NCBI GenBank assembly: GCA_937982565.1
Contig: CALJLN010000010.1
Coordinates: forward strand, 1 to 64,000
Source of the DNA: UBA2421 sp002343075
GTDB taxonomy: Bacteria; Planctomycetota; Phycisphaerae; Tepidisphaerales; Tepidisphaeraceae
Length of the DNA stretch: 64,000 nt
Reading direction: 5' to 3'
In this document: positions 6,960 to 14,198 of the stretch, in pieces
Layout of the letters: each line of letters starts with the position of its first letter
Numbering within the stretch: position 1 is the stretch's first letter
The notes under the pieces: generated by a model
What the model was told of the DNA's origin: nothing
What the model saw: the letters and a program-made list of their open reading frames with translations, nothing else
The model's database searches: none
Made by a program: the position numbers and the translations under genes

Positions 6960-8811
6960 GGACAGGCACGCAGGCACAAAGGAACGCGGGCACGAAGGGG
7001 AAGAATCTGATGAAGCAAGCGAAAGCACATCAACTTTCACTTCGTGCCTCCGTGCCTCCGTGCCTTTGTGCCTCCCCCCCAATTCGCGTCTCCTTTCCGT
7101 TGTCATCATCCGAACCATCGCCAACCGGCAGATAGTTCTCGCCGTCTCGGTGGCGGCGGCGCAACGGGGGATTAAGCCGGGCATGACACTCGCGCAGGCC
7201 CGCGCGCTCCACGCGCAGGTTAAACATGTCGAGCACGAACCGCACCGTGACTCGATGGCTCTGGAAGCACTGGCTCGATGGATGATGCGGTTTTCGCCCT
7301 GTGTTTCCCTCATCCAACAGGAACAGGCGCAACCTGAAGGAATCTGGCTCGACCTGACCGGCACCGAAAGGCTCTTCGGCCCGGCGGAACGAATCCACCA
7401 AACCATTGAAGCCTCTCTTCGACGATGGAGCGTAACCGCAAGGCTGGCCATAGCCCCCACTCCCGGCGCGGCCTGGGCGATGACGTTTTATCAAGCTAAA
7501 GACAGGCACGGAGGCGCAAAGGCACGCAGGCACGCAGGGGAAGTAGGGGATGCCGGGAGCGAAAAAGTGTCTGCTTTCACTTCGTGCCTCCGTGCCTCCC
7601 TGCCTCCCTGCCTTCCTACCCTTCCCATTCATTCCCTCCGCCTGCCCGCCGACACTGTTGCGGCATTGCACCATGTGGGAATTCACACCATCAGCCAGCT
7701 TCGCAAGCTGCCGCGGAACCAGTTATCGGCACGGTTTGGATCGATGCTGCTGATGAGGTTGAATCAGTTTGACGGCCTGATTGAAGAACCGCTGATGCCT
7801 CTCGAACCCACCTTCCCAATCACAGCCCGCCGCCGCTGGGAAGAGCCGGTGGAAAACCTGGATTTGATTTGGCCGATCACAAGGGAATTGATTGATGATC
7901 TGGCAACAAAACTGCTCCGCCGAGGACACGGCGCGCGGGAAATGGAAGCGACGCTGCGCCTGGCACTGGGAGAGCCGATCCGGCGAACCATCCGTTTTTC
8001 TCGGCCGACACGCGATCCGAAACGAATTTTTGAGTTGCTACAGCAATCGCTTGGAAATGTGGAGGCACGGAGGCACGGAGGCACGGAGGCACGAAGGCAA
8101 GCAGGTTCATGTATTTTGCTGGCTGAGACGACCGGCGGATCGGCTTCGAAATCTTCCCTCCGTGCCTCCGTGCCTGCGTGCCTTCGTACCTTCCCATCCG
8201 TCCCTTCCGACCTTTCGGCATTCGATTACAACGGCTTCATCTCGATCGATTTTAACATCGGGCACTCCCAGCGGATGGTGACCGAGCAGATTGAACTCGG
8301 CCAGAGCGACACCATCGAAGCCCGCAGGGAACTTGATGATCTGATTGAACGGTTGCGCGTGCGCATGGATCAATCGGCGGTCATACAAGTCACGCCGGTG
8401 GAGTCGCATTTGCCGGAGAAGGGAGTTGAATACTGCGCAAGGGATGAAGGAAGTGAAGATAGGCACGGAGGCACGAAGGCACGCAGGCACGAAGTGAAAG
8501 CAGGCACTACTTCGCTCTCTTCTCCTTCGTGCCTGCCTACACGCCCGCTGTGGCTTCGTCATCCCACCGAACTCCGCGTCATCGTCAGCCCATCGCACGA
8601 CCGCGACGGCCGGCCCGTGAGCGTGACCGACCCGGACGGCGCGGTACATCGTGTGGTATACGCCGTTGGCCCCGAGCGCATCTGCGGGGAATGGTGGAAC
8701 GGCCATAACAAATCACGCGACTACTTCGACATCGAACTTCCCAACACCCGTCGATGGTGGATCTTCCGTGTGAATGAAAGTGGACGGTGGTTTTGGCAAG
8801 GGGAATTTTAA
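6880..8811 (+). CDS. imuB: ImuB, catalytically inactive Y-family polymerase, with four in-frame inserts
   Basis: Scaffold of the mutasome that links DnaE2 and the sliding clamp. The GTG start at 6880 is chosen because GGAGAGG lies 5 nt before it and the protein then opens with the first Y-family strand, KTILCVRLLNWPVDR, which lacks the catalytic aspartate of active Y polymerases, as is usual for ImuB. Further landmarks are RTIANRQIVLAVSVAAAQRG, EGIWLDLTGTERLFG, the helix-hairpin region LHHVGIHTISQLRKLPR and the C-terminal GPERICGEWW...WWIFR domain. Length is 643 residues against roughly 500 expected. Four family-A palindromic elements (residues about 28-65, 208-247, 394-438 and 528-554) explain the excess. 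All keep the frame. imuA overlaps its start and dnaE2 follows. Confidence 0.9.
   Translation: MKTILCVRLLNWPVDRVLRRLDGKLLKDRHAGTKERGHEGEESDEASESTSTFTSCLRASVPLCLPPNSRLLSVVIIRTIANRQIVLAVSVAAAQRGIKPGMTLAQARALHAQVKHVEHEPHRDSMALEALARWMMRFSPCVSLIQQEQAQPEGIWLDLTGTERLFGPAERIHQTIEASLRRWSVTARLAIAPTPGAAWAMTFYQAKDRHGGAKARRHAGEVGDAGSEKVSAFTSCLRASLPPCLPTLPIHSLRLPADTVAALHHVGIHTISQLRKLPRNQLSARFGSMLLMRLNQFDGLIEEPLMPLEPTFPITARRRWEEPVENLDLIWPITRELIDDLATKLLRRGHGAREMEATLRLALGEPIRRTIRFSRPTRDPKRIFELLQQSLGNVEARRHGGTEARRQAGSCILLAETTGGSASKSSLRASVPACLRTFPSVPSDLSAFDYNGFISIDFNIGHSQRMVTEQIELGQSDTIEARRELDDLIERLRVRMDQSAVIQVTPVESHLPEKGVEYCARDEGSEDRHGGTKARRHEVKAGTTSLSSPSCLPTRPLWLRHPTELRVIVSPSHDRDGRPVSVTDPDGAVHRVVYAVGPERICGEWWNGHNKSRDYFDIELPNTRRWWIFRVNESGRWFWQGEF
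6961..7074. repeat. Palindromic element PE-A1 in imuB
   Basis: Left arm 6963-7000 (GGCACGCA, GGCACAAA, GGAACGCG, GGCACGAA 8-mers) and right arm 7037-7073 (CGTGCCTC repeated). Translated in frame as DRHAGTKERGHEG...FTSCLRASVPLC. It interrupts ImuB between its first conserved strand and LSVVIIRTIANRQI. Confidence 0.88.
7501..7620. repeat. Palindromic element PE-A2 in imuB
   Basis: Left arm 7503-7540 and right arm 7577-7613 of the GGCACGRA/CGTGCCTC type. The spacer ends in CTGCTTTCACTTCGTGCC, and the same 18 bases occur on the opposite strand in PE-A4. Encodes DRHGGAKARRHAG...FTSCLRASLPPCLP in the ImuB frame. Confidence 0.88.
8061..8194. repeat. Palindromic element PE-A3 in imuB
   Basis: Left arm 8061-8104 with four or more consecutive GGCACGGA/GGCACGAA 8-mers; right arm 8155-8191 with CCGTGCCT repeats. 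The spacer of about 50 bp differs from those of A1, A2 and A4. Encodes VEARRHGGTEARRQAG...SSLRASVPACLR. Confidence 0.86.
8461..8541. repeat. Palindromic element PE-A4 in imuB (reverse orientation)
   Basis: Left arm 8461-8498, short right arm 8522-8540. Read on the minus strand, its spacer and arm end in CTGCTTTCACTTCGTGCC, as in PE-A2 on the plus strand, so the element is inserted in the opposite orientation. It is open in the ImuB frame (DRHGGTKARRHEVKAG...). Confidence 0.82.
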
Positions 8812-8813
8812 CC

Positions 8814-8890
8814 CAGGCACGGAGTCACACAAGCACGAGGTGAATAGACTATCGCTTTTTCCCTCTTCGTGCCTATGTGCCTCAGTGCCT
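8814..8890. repeat. Palindromic element PE-A5 between imuB and dnaE2
   Basis: Left arm 8814-8850 (GGCACGGA...AAGCACGAGG), right arm 8862-8890 (TTCGTGCCTATGTGCCTCAGTGCC). It fills almost the whole 87-bp imuB-dnaE2 gap and immediately precedes the likely dnaE2 ATG, so it may influence translation of dnaE2. Confidence 0.82.
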
Positions 8891-8898
8891 TCTATAAG

Positions 8899-11800
8899 AT
8901 GCCCGAATCCCCCAGCTTCAAACTTCGCGACCCCATGCCGCCGCCTGCCGCGGTGGCTCGTTGTGAATTGGGTTATGCCGAGCTTGATGTAATCAGCAAT
9001 TTCTCATTTTTGCGCGGGGCAAGCCACCCGGACGAACTCGTCTACACCGCCGCCAACCTCGGCTACCGCGCGATCGCGTTAACCGACGTGTGCACCCTCG
9101 CCGGCATGGTGCGCGCCCACGCCGCAGCGAAAGAATGCGGCATGAAGCTGATCGTCGGCTCCCGGCTGCAATTCGCCGACGGCATGCCGGACATTCTCGT
9201 CTGGTGCATGAACCGAACGGGCTACGGGAACCTGTGCAAACTTCTCACCATCGGTAAGCGACGAACGGAGAAGGGAAAGTGTGAGTTAGGAGTCGGGGAT
9301 CTGCTGGGATTGCATGAAGGGTTGTTAATCGCCATTGACGAGAAAACGATCAGCGCAACGACCCAAGCCCGAAACCTAAAACCTGAAATCCGAATCAATA
9401 ACGAAGCTCGAATGACGAACGTCGAAGAACACGACCCTCAAAAGCTCGTCTTTCGTCATTCGTCATTCGGATTTAATTCGGACTTCGGATTTAGAGTTTC
9501 AGATTTACGCCGGGTATTTGCCGACCGCATCTGGCTCGCCGTTTCCCTTGCCTATTCCGGCGATGATGAAACCGATCTGTCTCGGATGGTGTCGCTTTCG
9601 CAATCATTACGACTCTCGCTGCTGGCGACCAATCACGTTCACTATCACGATCCGGCCCGCCGTAGCTTGCAGGATGTGCTCGTCAGCGTGCGGGAAAAAT
9701 GCACTATCGGTCAGGCAGGCTACAACCTGTTCCCCAACGCCGAGCGATATCTGAAGTCGCCCGAGCAAATGCACCGCCTGTTCGCTGCGTGCCCACAGGC
9801 ACTGTGCGCGGGGGTGGAGATTGCGAATCGGTGTAGCTTTGTGATGTCTGAACTGAAGTATGAATACCCCGACGAACTGGTGCCGGAGGGAAAGTCCGCC
9901 ACGACGTATCTGAGAGATTTGGCGTGGGCTGGGGCACGCGAAAAGTTTGGAGAAAACGGGCAAGAAAACGCGGAGGCACCGAGGCACGGCAAAGGTAGAG
10001 ATTCAGTGCAAGAATCTGAAGACAACGCTTCTTCTCCGTGCCTCCGTGCGCTCGCGCCTTCGTGCCTTCCAATCATCCCTCAGAAGATACGTGATTTGAT
10101 CAACTACGAACTCAAGCTCATCGAGCAACTGAAATTCGAGGCTTACTTTCTGACCGTTTACGACCTCGTCAAATTTGCCCGTTCTCGAGGCATTCTTTGT
10201 CAGGGCCGGGGTAGCGCCGCTAACAGTGCGGTTTGTTATTGCCTGGGGATTACCAGCGTGGATCCGTCGAAGATTGATCTGCTGTTTGAGCGATTTATCT
10301 CCGCCGAGCGGAATGAGTATCCGGATATCGATATCGATTTTGAACACGAACGCCGCGAAGAAGTGTTGCAGTATCTCTATAACAAGTACGGCCGAGACCG
10401 CGCCGGCATGGCGGCGGTGGTGATTACCTATCGCGGGCGGTCGGCCATTCGCGATGTGGGCAAGGCGCTGGGCCTCAGCCTTGACATGGTCGACACCATG
10501 GCCAAAAAGCTCGATTGGTGGCACCGCGGGGTGTTAAATGACGCGATGGTGCGCGAAACCGGCCTCGACCCGAATGACCCAAACGTGAAACGCGTCCTGA
10601 GCCTGGCCAGCGAACTGCTCGGCTTTCCAAGACATTTAGGCCAACACGTCGGCGGAATGGTAATGACCCGCGGCCCGCTGTGCGAAGTCGTGCCAATAGA
10701 AAACGCCGCGATGGAAAATCGTACGGTCATCGAGTGGGACAAAGACGATATTGAGGAGCTAGGCATACTCAAAGTGGATTGCCTGGGGTTGGGGATGCTT
10801 AGCTGTATCTCGAAGGCGTTTGGTATGCTGGAGAGACGCGACGAAGCGACGAAGCGACGGAGCGACGAAGGGGGGGAACAGGTAGTAACCTTGACTCTCG
10901 GAGACACAGTTCATGGCAACCGTGCGAACATTCAGAGACTTGATTGCTTGGCAAAAGAGCATGGAACTGAGTCTACTTATCTATCGAGTGACCGCGAAGA
11001 TGCCCGCCGACGAGCGATTTGGGTTGACGAATCAGATGCGACGAGCGGCGGTTTCGATTCCATCCAGCATTGCCGAAGGTCATGCCAGACAAAGTCGTCC
11101 GGACTACATCCGGTTTTTGAGGACTGCACGGGGCTCACTTGCAGAGCTTATGATGCAGTTCGAGATTGCGTGCTCAATGAAAATGATTTCAAAAGACGAA
11201 ACAACGATCGCTTTGTTGGAGGAGGTAGATCGCGTACTACAGGGCCTGATTCGAAGCTTAGAACAGAAGAAAGAATAGTAACACCCGAATCTTCCAGTGG
11301 TCGCCCTATTTCACCTCCCCCCCTTCGTCGCTCCGTCGCTTCGTCGCTTCGTCGCTCTACCTCTCCCCTTCGCTGCTTCTCACTCCACACCATCCCCCCC
11401 GACGACCCCGCCGTTTACGACATGATTTGTAATGCCGATACGATCGGCGTTTTTCAGATCGAGTCACGGGCTCAGATGAGCATGTTGCCGCGGTTGCGGC
11501 CGCGGAGTTTTTACGATCTTGTCATTGAAGTGGCGATCGTTCGTCCCGGGCCGATTCAGGGGAATATGGTTCACCCTTATCTGCGCCGCCGGAACGGCGA
11601 AGAGCCGGTGGTCTATCCTTCCGAGGCACTTAAACGTGTGCTGCACAAGACTTTAGGTGTGCCACTTTTTCAGGAGCAGGCGATGCGGGTTGCGATGGTC
11701 GCTGCAGGTTTTACCGCCGCCGAGGCGGACCAACTGCGTCGGGCGATGGCGGCATGGAAAAAGAGCACCAAGTTGCTGCACTTTCAGGATCGAATCATTC

Positions 11801-12903
11801 AAGGCATGTTGCGAAATGGCTACACACACGACTTTGCCCAGCGGACATTTGAACAAATCAAAGGGTTTGGCGAATACGGCTTTCCCGAGTCGCACTCGGC
11901 CAGTTTTGCGATACTGGTTTACGTCAGCGCATGGCTCAAATGCCACCACCCCGCCGTCTTCGCTGCGGCGCTTGTTAACAGCCAGCCGATGGGCTTCTAT
12001 CAACCCGCCCAAATCATCCGCGACGCCCGCGACCACGGCGTGGAAGTCCGCGAAGTGGATGTAAACTTTAGTGAGTGGGATTGCACGTTGGAAGAGGGTG
12101 ATGAAGAGGGGAGACATACCGACGAAGCGACGAAGCGACGGAGCGACGAAGGGACAGAGAATCTGTTGACTCATCGGAACGGGCCGGCGATCCGCTTGGG
12201 AATGCGGCTGGTCAAAGGTTTTCGTGAGGCCTTTGCCCAGCAGGTTATTGCTGAAAGATTTTCTCACGGGCCATTCAAAGACATTGCCCAGTTTCAATCA
12301 CGTACGCGACTTCCAACCCAGGCAATTCGTAGCCTGGCTGAAGCAGATGCATTTTCATCGCTTAAACTCTCGCGCCGAGAAGCACTGTGGGAATCCCTAG
12401 AACTCACAGACAAAGCAACACCGCTGCTCGATGAACTCCCTTCGTCGCTTCGTCGCTCCGTCGCTCCGTCGCTTCCCATCATGCCTCTCGGGCAGGAAGT
12501 AATGACCGATTACGCCACAACCAGCCTTTCACTCAAAGCGCACCCTCTGTCGCTGGTGCGCAGCGTGCTGACGAGGCAAAAGATCTTCACCGCAAGTGAG
12601 CTATCACAAATCAAACATGGTCGGTTCGCACGCGTTGCAGGACTGGTGCTCATCCGACAACGACCGGGAACCGCAAGCGGAATTGTGTTCATCACACTGG
12701 AAGACGAGACCGGTGTGGTCAACCTGATTGTCAGGCCCAACGTTTACGACCAATACCGCCCCGCAGCCCGGCACGCGGCGCTGCTGCAGTGTGATGGTTA
12801 CGTCGAGCGACAAGGGCAGGTGCTGCACGTCATGGCCAAGCGGCTGTTCGACCGCAGCGAACTCATTCGCGGCTTTGAACTTTCTTCCCGCGACTTCCAC
12901 TAA
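8899..12903 (+). CDS. dnaE2: Error-prone DNA polymerase III alpha subunit DnaE2 with several in-frame inserts
   Basis: C-family polymerase of the mutasome, carrying out translesion DNA synthesis. The frame extends to GTG 8869, but that part lies in the palindromic element, so ATG 8899 is preferred. Order of domains: PHP domain (ELDVISNFSFLRGASHPDEL; GYRAIALTDVCTLAG), palm with GRGSAANSAVCYCLGI and the metal-binding acidic motif PDIDIDFEHERRE, fingers/HhH (GQHVGGMVMTRGP, VDCLGLGML, VIEVAIVRPGPIQGNMV), and a C-terminal OB fold (RFARVAGLVLIRQRPG...). The protein is 1334 residues against about 1050-1080 usual. Inserts at about residues 156-204 (PE-F), 358-391 (PE-A6), 645-820 (PE-B1) and at 12121 and 12438 (PE-B2/B3 arms) account for the surplus. 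All polymerase signatures survive, so the gene appears functional. Confidence 0.93.
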   Translation: MPESPSFKLRDPMPPPAAVARCELGYAELDVISNFSFLRGASHPDELVYTAANLGYRAIALTDVCTLAGMVRAHAAAKECGMKLIVGSRLQFADGMPDILVWCMNRTGYGNLCKLLTIGKRRTEKGKCELGVGDLLGLHEGLLIAIDEKTISATTQARNLKPEIRINNEARMTNVEEHDPQKLVFRHSSFGFNSDFGFRVSDLRRVFADRIWLAVSLAYSGDDETDLSRMVSLSQSLRLSLLATNHVHYHDPARRSLQDVLVSVREKCTIGQAGYNLFPNAERYLKSPEQMHRLFAACPQALCAGVEIANRCSFVMSELKYEYPDELVPEGKSATTYLRDLAWAGAREKFGENGQENAEAPRHGKGRDSVQESEDNASSPCLRALAPSCLPIIPQKIRDLINYELKLIEQLKFEAYFLTVYDLVKFARSRGILCQGRGSAANSAVCYCLGITSVDPSKIDLLFERFISAERNEYPDIDIDFEHERREEVLQYLYNKYGRDRAGMAAVVITYRGRSAIRDVGKALGLSLDMVDTMAKKLDWWHRGVLNDAMVRETGLDPNDPNVKRVLSLASELLGFPRHLGQHVGGMVMTRGPLCEVVPIENAAMENRTVIEWDKDDIEELGILKVDCLGLGMLSCISKAFGMLERRDEATKRRSDEGGEQVVTLTLGDTVHGNRANIQRLDCLAKEHGTESTYLSSDREDARRRAIWVDESDATSGGFDSIQHCRRSCQTKSSGLHPVFEDCTGLTCRAYDAVRDCVLNENDFKRRNNDRFVGGGRSRTTGPDSKLRTEERIVTPESSSGRPISPPPLRRSVASSLRRSTSPLRCFSLHTIPPDDPAVYDMICNADTIGVFQIESRAQMSMLPRLRPRSFYDLVIEVAIVRPGPIQGNMVHPYLRRRNGEEPVVYPSEALKRVLHKTLGVPLFQEQAMRVAMVAAGFTAAEADQLRRAMAAWKKSTKLLHFQDRIIQGMLRNGYTHDFAQRTFEQIKGFGEYGFPESHSASFAILVYVSAWLKCHHPAVFAAALVNSQPMGFYQPAQIIRDARDHGVEVREVDVNFSEWDCTLEEGDEEGRHTDEATKRRSDEGTENLLTHRNGPAIRLGMRLVKGFREAFAQQVIAERFSHGPFKDIAQFQSRTRLPTQAIRSLAEADAFSSLKLSRREALWESLELTDKATPLLDELPSSLRRSVAPSLPIMPLGQEVMTDYATTSLSLKAHPLSLVRSVLTRQKIFTASELSQIKHGRFARVAGLVLIRQRPGTASGIVFITLEDETGVVNLIVRPNVYDQYRPAARHAALLQCDGYVERQGQVLHVMAKRLFDRSELIRGFELSSRDFH
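9366..9510. repeat. Palindromic element PE-F in dnaE2
   Basis: Imperfect inverted repeat: left arm about 9369-9425 (CCTGAAATCCGAATC...CGAATGACGAAC) and right arm about 9449-9508 (TTTCGTCATTCGTCATTCGG...TTCGGATTTAGAGTTTCAG). It is a different repeat vocabulary from families A-C. It stays open in the DnaE2 frame (about 48 residues) and interrupts the PHP-domain region ahead of DRIWLAVSLAYSGDD. Confidence 0.78.
9970..10070. repeat. Palindromic element PE-A6 in dnaE2
   Basis: Left arm 9970-9994 (GGAGGCACCGAGGCACGG), right arm 10032-10068 (CCGTGCCTCCGTGCG...TTCGTGCC). The spacer contains a small hairpin AGATTC/GAATCT. Encodes about 34 extra residues (AEAPRHGKGRD...SSPCLRALAPSCLP) in the DnaE2 frame. 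Confidence 0.83.
10832..11360 (+). mobile_element. IVS-like element PE-B1: 35-bp inverted repeats enclosing a four-helix-bundle gene, inside dnaE2
   Basis: A perfect 35-bp inverted repeat (10838-10872 and 11321-11355) of GCGACGAA/GCGACGGA 8-mers bounds about 450 bp that contains one complete gene (10913-11278) in the +1 frame relative to dnaE2. The whole insert is free of stops in the dnaE2 frame and separates the DnaE2 segments LGMLSCISKAFGML and TIPPDDPAVYDMICNADTIG, which are close together in ordinary family members. The protein family inside is the one encoded by intervening sequences of bacterial 23S rRNA, which are also long hairpins. No transposase is present. How the element moves is unknown. 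Confidence 0.85.
10913..11278 (+). CDS. Four-helix-bundle protein, 23S rRNA intervening-sequence (S23/IVP) family, nested in dnaE2
   Basis: A 121-residue protein with the family signatures FRDLIAWQKSMELSLLIY, MPADERFGLTNQMRRAAVS, IPSSIAEGHARQ, and FLRTARGSLAELMMQFEIA; the fold is a four-helix bundle related to the Avd accessory protein of diversity-generating retroelements. Its biochemical function is not established; in other bacteria it is encoded inside 23S rRNA intervening sequences. Here it is read in frame 2 inside dnaE2 (frame 1). A GGAG lies at 10900-10903, nine bases before the ATG, so independent translation from the dnaE2 mRNA is plausible. It lies between perfect 35-bp inverted repeats. 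The overlapping DnaE2 frame has no stop, so each base here is potentially coding twice. Possible roles: element mobility or hairpin RNA binding (inference). Confidence 0.92.
   Translation: MATVRTFRDLIAWQKSMELSLLIYRVTAKMPADERFGLTNQMRRAAVSIPSSIAEGHARQSRPDYIRFLRTARGSLAELMMQFEIACSMKMISKDETTIALLEEVDRVLQGLIRSLEQKKE
12121..12153. repeat. Solo left arm PE-B2 in dnaE2
   Basis: 33 bases identical to the left arm of PE-B1 (tandem GCGACGAA/GCGACGGA), encoding DEATKRRSDEG in the DnaE2 frame, with no matching right arm nearby. The complementary arm occurs alone 285 bp downstream (PE-B3). Confidence 0.85.
12438..12474. repeat. Solo right arm PE-B3 in dnaE2
   Basis: CTTCGTCGCT-type 8-mers matching the right arms of family B, encoding SSLRRSVAPSLP. 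Between PE-B2 and PE-B3 lies native DnaE2 sequence (GMRLVKGFREAF... RREALWESLEL), so the two arms bracket host sequence, not a spacer. Confidence 0.85.
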
Positions 12904-12985
12904 GAGGCAAGCGCTCGGAAAACAGATCGTCGTTCGCTGTCTACTTACAATCCGCCCTGCCGCCCCAAAATCGTGGCAACGCGAA

Positions 12986-14101
12986 TCACAGCATCCCCAA
13001 AAGTTCCTCGGCAACGCGTTCAGCGGCATCGGGCTTTGCCAGCGCCCGCGCCCTCTGGCTCATATCTGATCGAGCGGTGGCGTCATAAAGCAGTTTTTCC
13101 AACACCGGCTTCAATAATTCAGCATTGCGACGACGGTCTTTCTTATCGTCCAGCAATTCGGCGCAACCGGCGTCGGCTAACACTCTGGCATTGGCACGCT
13201 GGTGCATGTCGGCATGAAATGGATAAGGCATCAGAATACTCGGCACGGCGGCGGCGGTCAGTTCGGCGCATGTACTCGCGCCCGAACGGCTGATGCACAA
13301 ATCAGCCACAGCCCAGATGTCGCGCATCTGCTCCGTGAAGTCGATCACGCGAGCGACTCGATCCAGCTCACGATACTCCTGCCTCACAGAATCGGCATGG
13401 TCTTTACCGGTCAGGTGAATGATCTGCCACCCCTGCAACTTGATCGACTTCAATGCCTCGAGAACGGCCTCATTCACCGTCAGCGCGCCCTGTGAGGCAC
13501 CGGTAACAACGAGGTTCAGCCCACGCGGGTCAAGACCGAGCCGTTTGGCTGCCTCTTCTCGCGTCGGCAAGCTGGCCAGATCAGCACGAATCGGGCAACC
13601 GGTAACGCGCAACCGGTCTCGATACGACACCGAAACATGCTCAGCGGTCTGTTCAAACTGGCAACAGATGATGCGCGAAGATTGCATCAGGTATCGGTTT
13701 GCCTTGCCGGGAATCACGTCCGGGTTGAGAATTGCAGTCGGCACATTCCGCCCGCCGGCCAGTTTCACCGCAACACCGGCCGCGTACCCGCCCAAGCCGA
13801 GCACCACAGCGGGTTTGCGGTCGCGCAAAAGCGACTTGACGAGGTCCTTAGTCTCTCGCCACGCCCTCCAGAACTTGAGCAACCCCCCAATCGACCGCGC
13901 CGGCGGTACGATTGGTTGGGTGATGCGTTCAAACCCTGTCGGATCGAGAATCGTTCTGTCTAACTCTCGCTCCGTGCAAAGAAACACGGGCTTGAGCGAC
14001 GCATCACGCGTCACCAGCGCCTGAGCAACCGCAATGCCCGGAAACAGATGCCCGCCCGTGCCGCCGCCGGCGAAGAAGATGGTCTTGGGATCGGTGTTCA
14101 C
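12986..14101 (-). CDS. murG: UDP-GlcNAc:lipid I N-acetylglucosaminyltransferase MurG
   Basis: Transfers GlcNAc from UDP-GlcNAc to lipid I to make lipid II on the cytoplasmic membrane face. The GT-B fold starts with KTIFFAGGGTGGHLFPGIAVAQAL, containing the GGTGGH glycine loop. The C-terminal nucleotide-binding half contains VTGASQGALTVNEAV, WQIIHLTGKDH and the donor-site loop CISRSGASTCAELTAAAVPSILMPYP. The frame runs 21 codons further to a TTG at 14164, but GTG 14101 places the start directly before the first strand and gives 371 residues, the usual size. It is the last gene of the minus-strand murE-murF-mraY-ftsW-murG run, 97 bp after ftsW. Confidence 0.95.
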   Translation of the reverse strand: MNTDPKTIFFAGGGTGGHLFPGIAVAQALVTRDASLKPVFLCTERELDRTILDPTGFERITQPIVPPARSIGGLLKFWRAWRETKDLVKSLLRDRKPAVVLGLGGYAAGVAVKLAGGRNVPTAILNPDVIPGKANRYLMQSSRIICCQFEQTAEHVSVSYRDRLRVTGCPIRADLASLPTREEAAKRLGLDPRGLNLVVTGASQGALTVNEAVLEALKSIKLQGWQIIHLTGKDHADSVRQEYRELDRVARVIDFTEQMRDIWAVADLCISRSGASTCAELTAAAVPSILMPYPFHADMHQRANARVLADAGCAELLDDKKDRRRNAELLKPVLEKLLYDATARSDMSQRARALAKPDAAERVAEELLGML

Positions 14102-14198
14102 AATCGAGTCTTGTTGCGCATGACGTTGATACCAAGATTTCCAAGATCTGCCCCGATAGGCCAATCAAGAATGCGTGGTTTCGCAAGCGGCGATATCA

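Noticed and set aside
6961..8541. Arrays of short repeats that might be a CRISPR
   Set aside because: The 8-nt units are direct tandem repeats without spacers, arranged as inverted arms and translated in frame. No cas genes are present.
9366..11360. Inteins as the cause of the DnaE2 and CarB extra length
   Set aside because: Inserts are mostly 25-50 residues, and even the long one lacks intein splicing motifs (N-terminal Cys/Ser block, HN-Cys/Ser end). They match palindromic DNA instead.
10832..11360. dnaE2 as a pseudogene disrupted by insertion
   Set aside because: The reading frame is continuous from 8899 to 12903 and all polymerase motifs are present.
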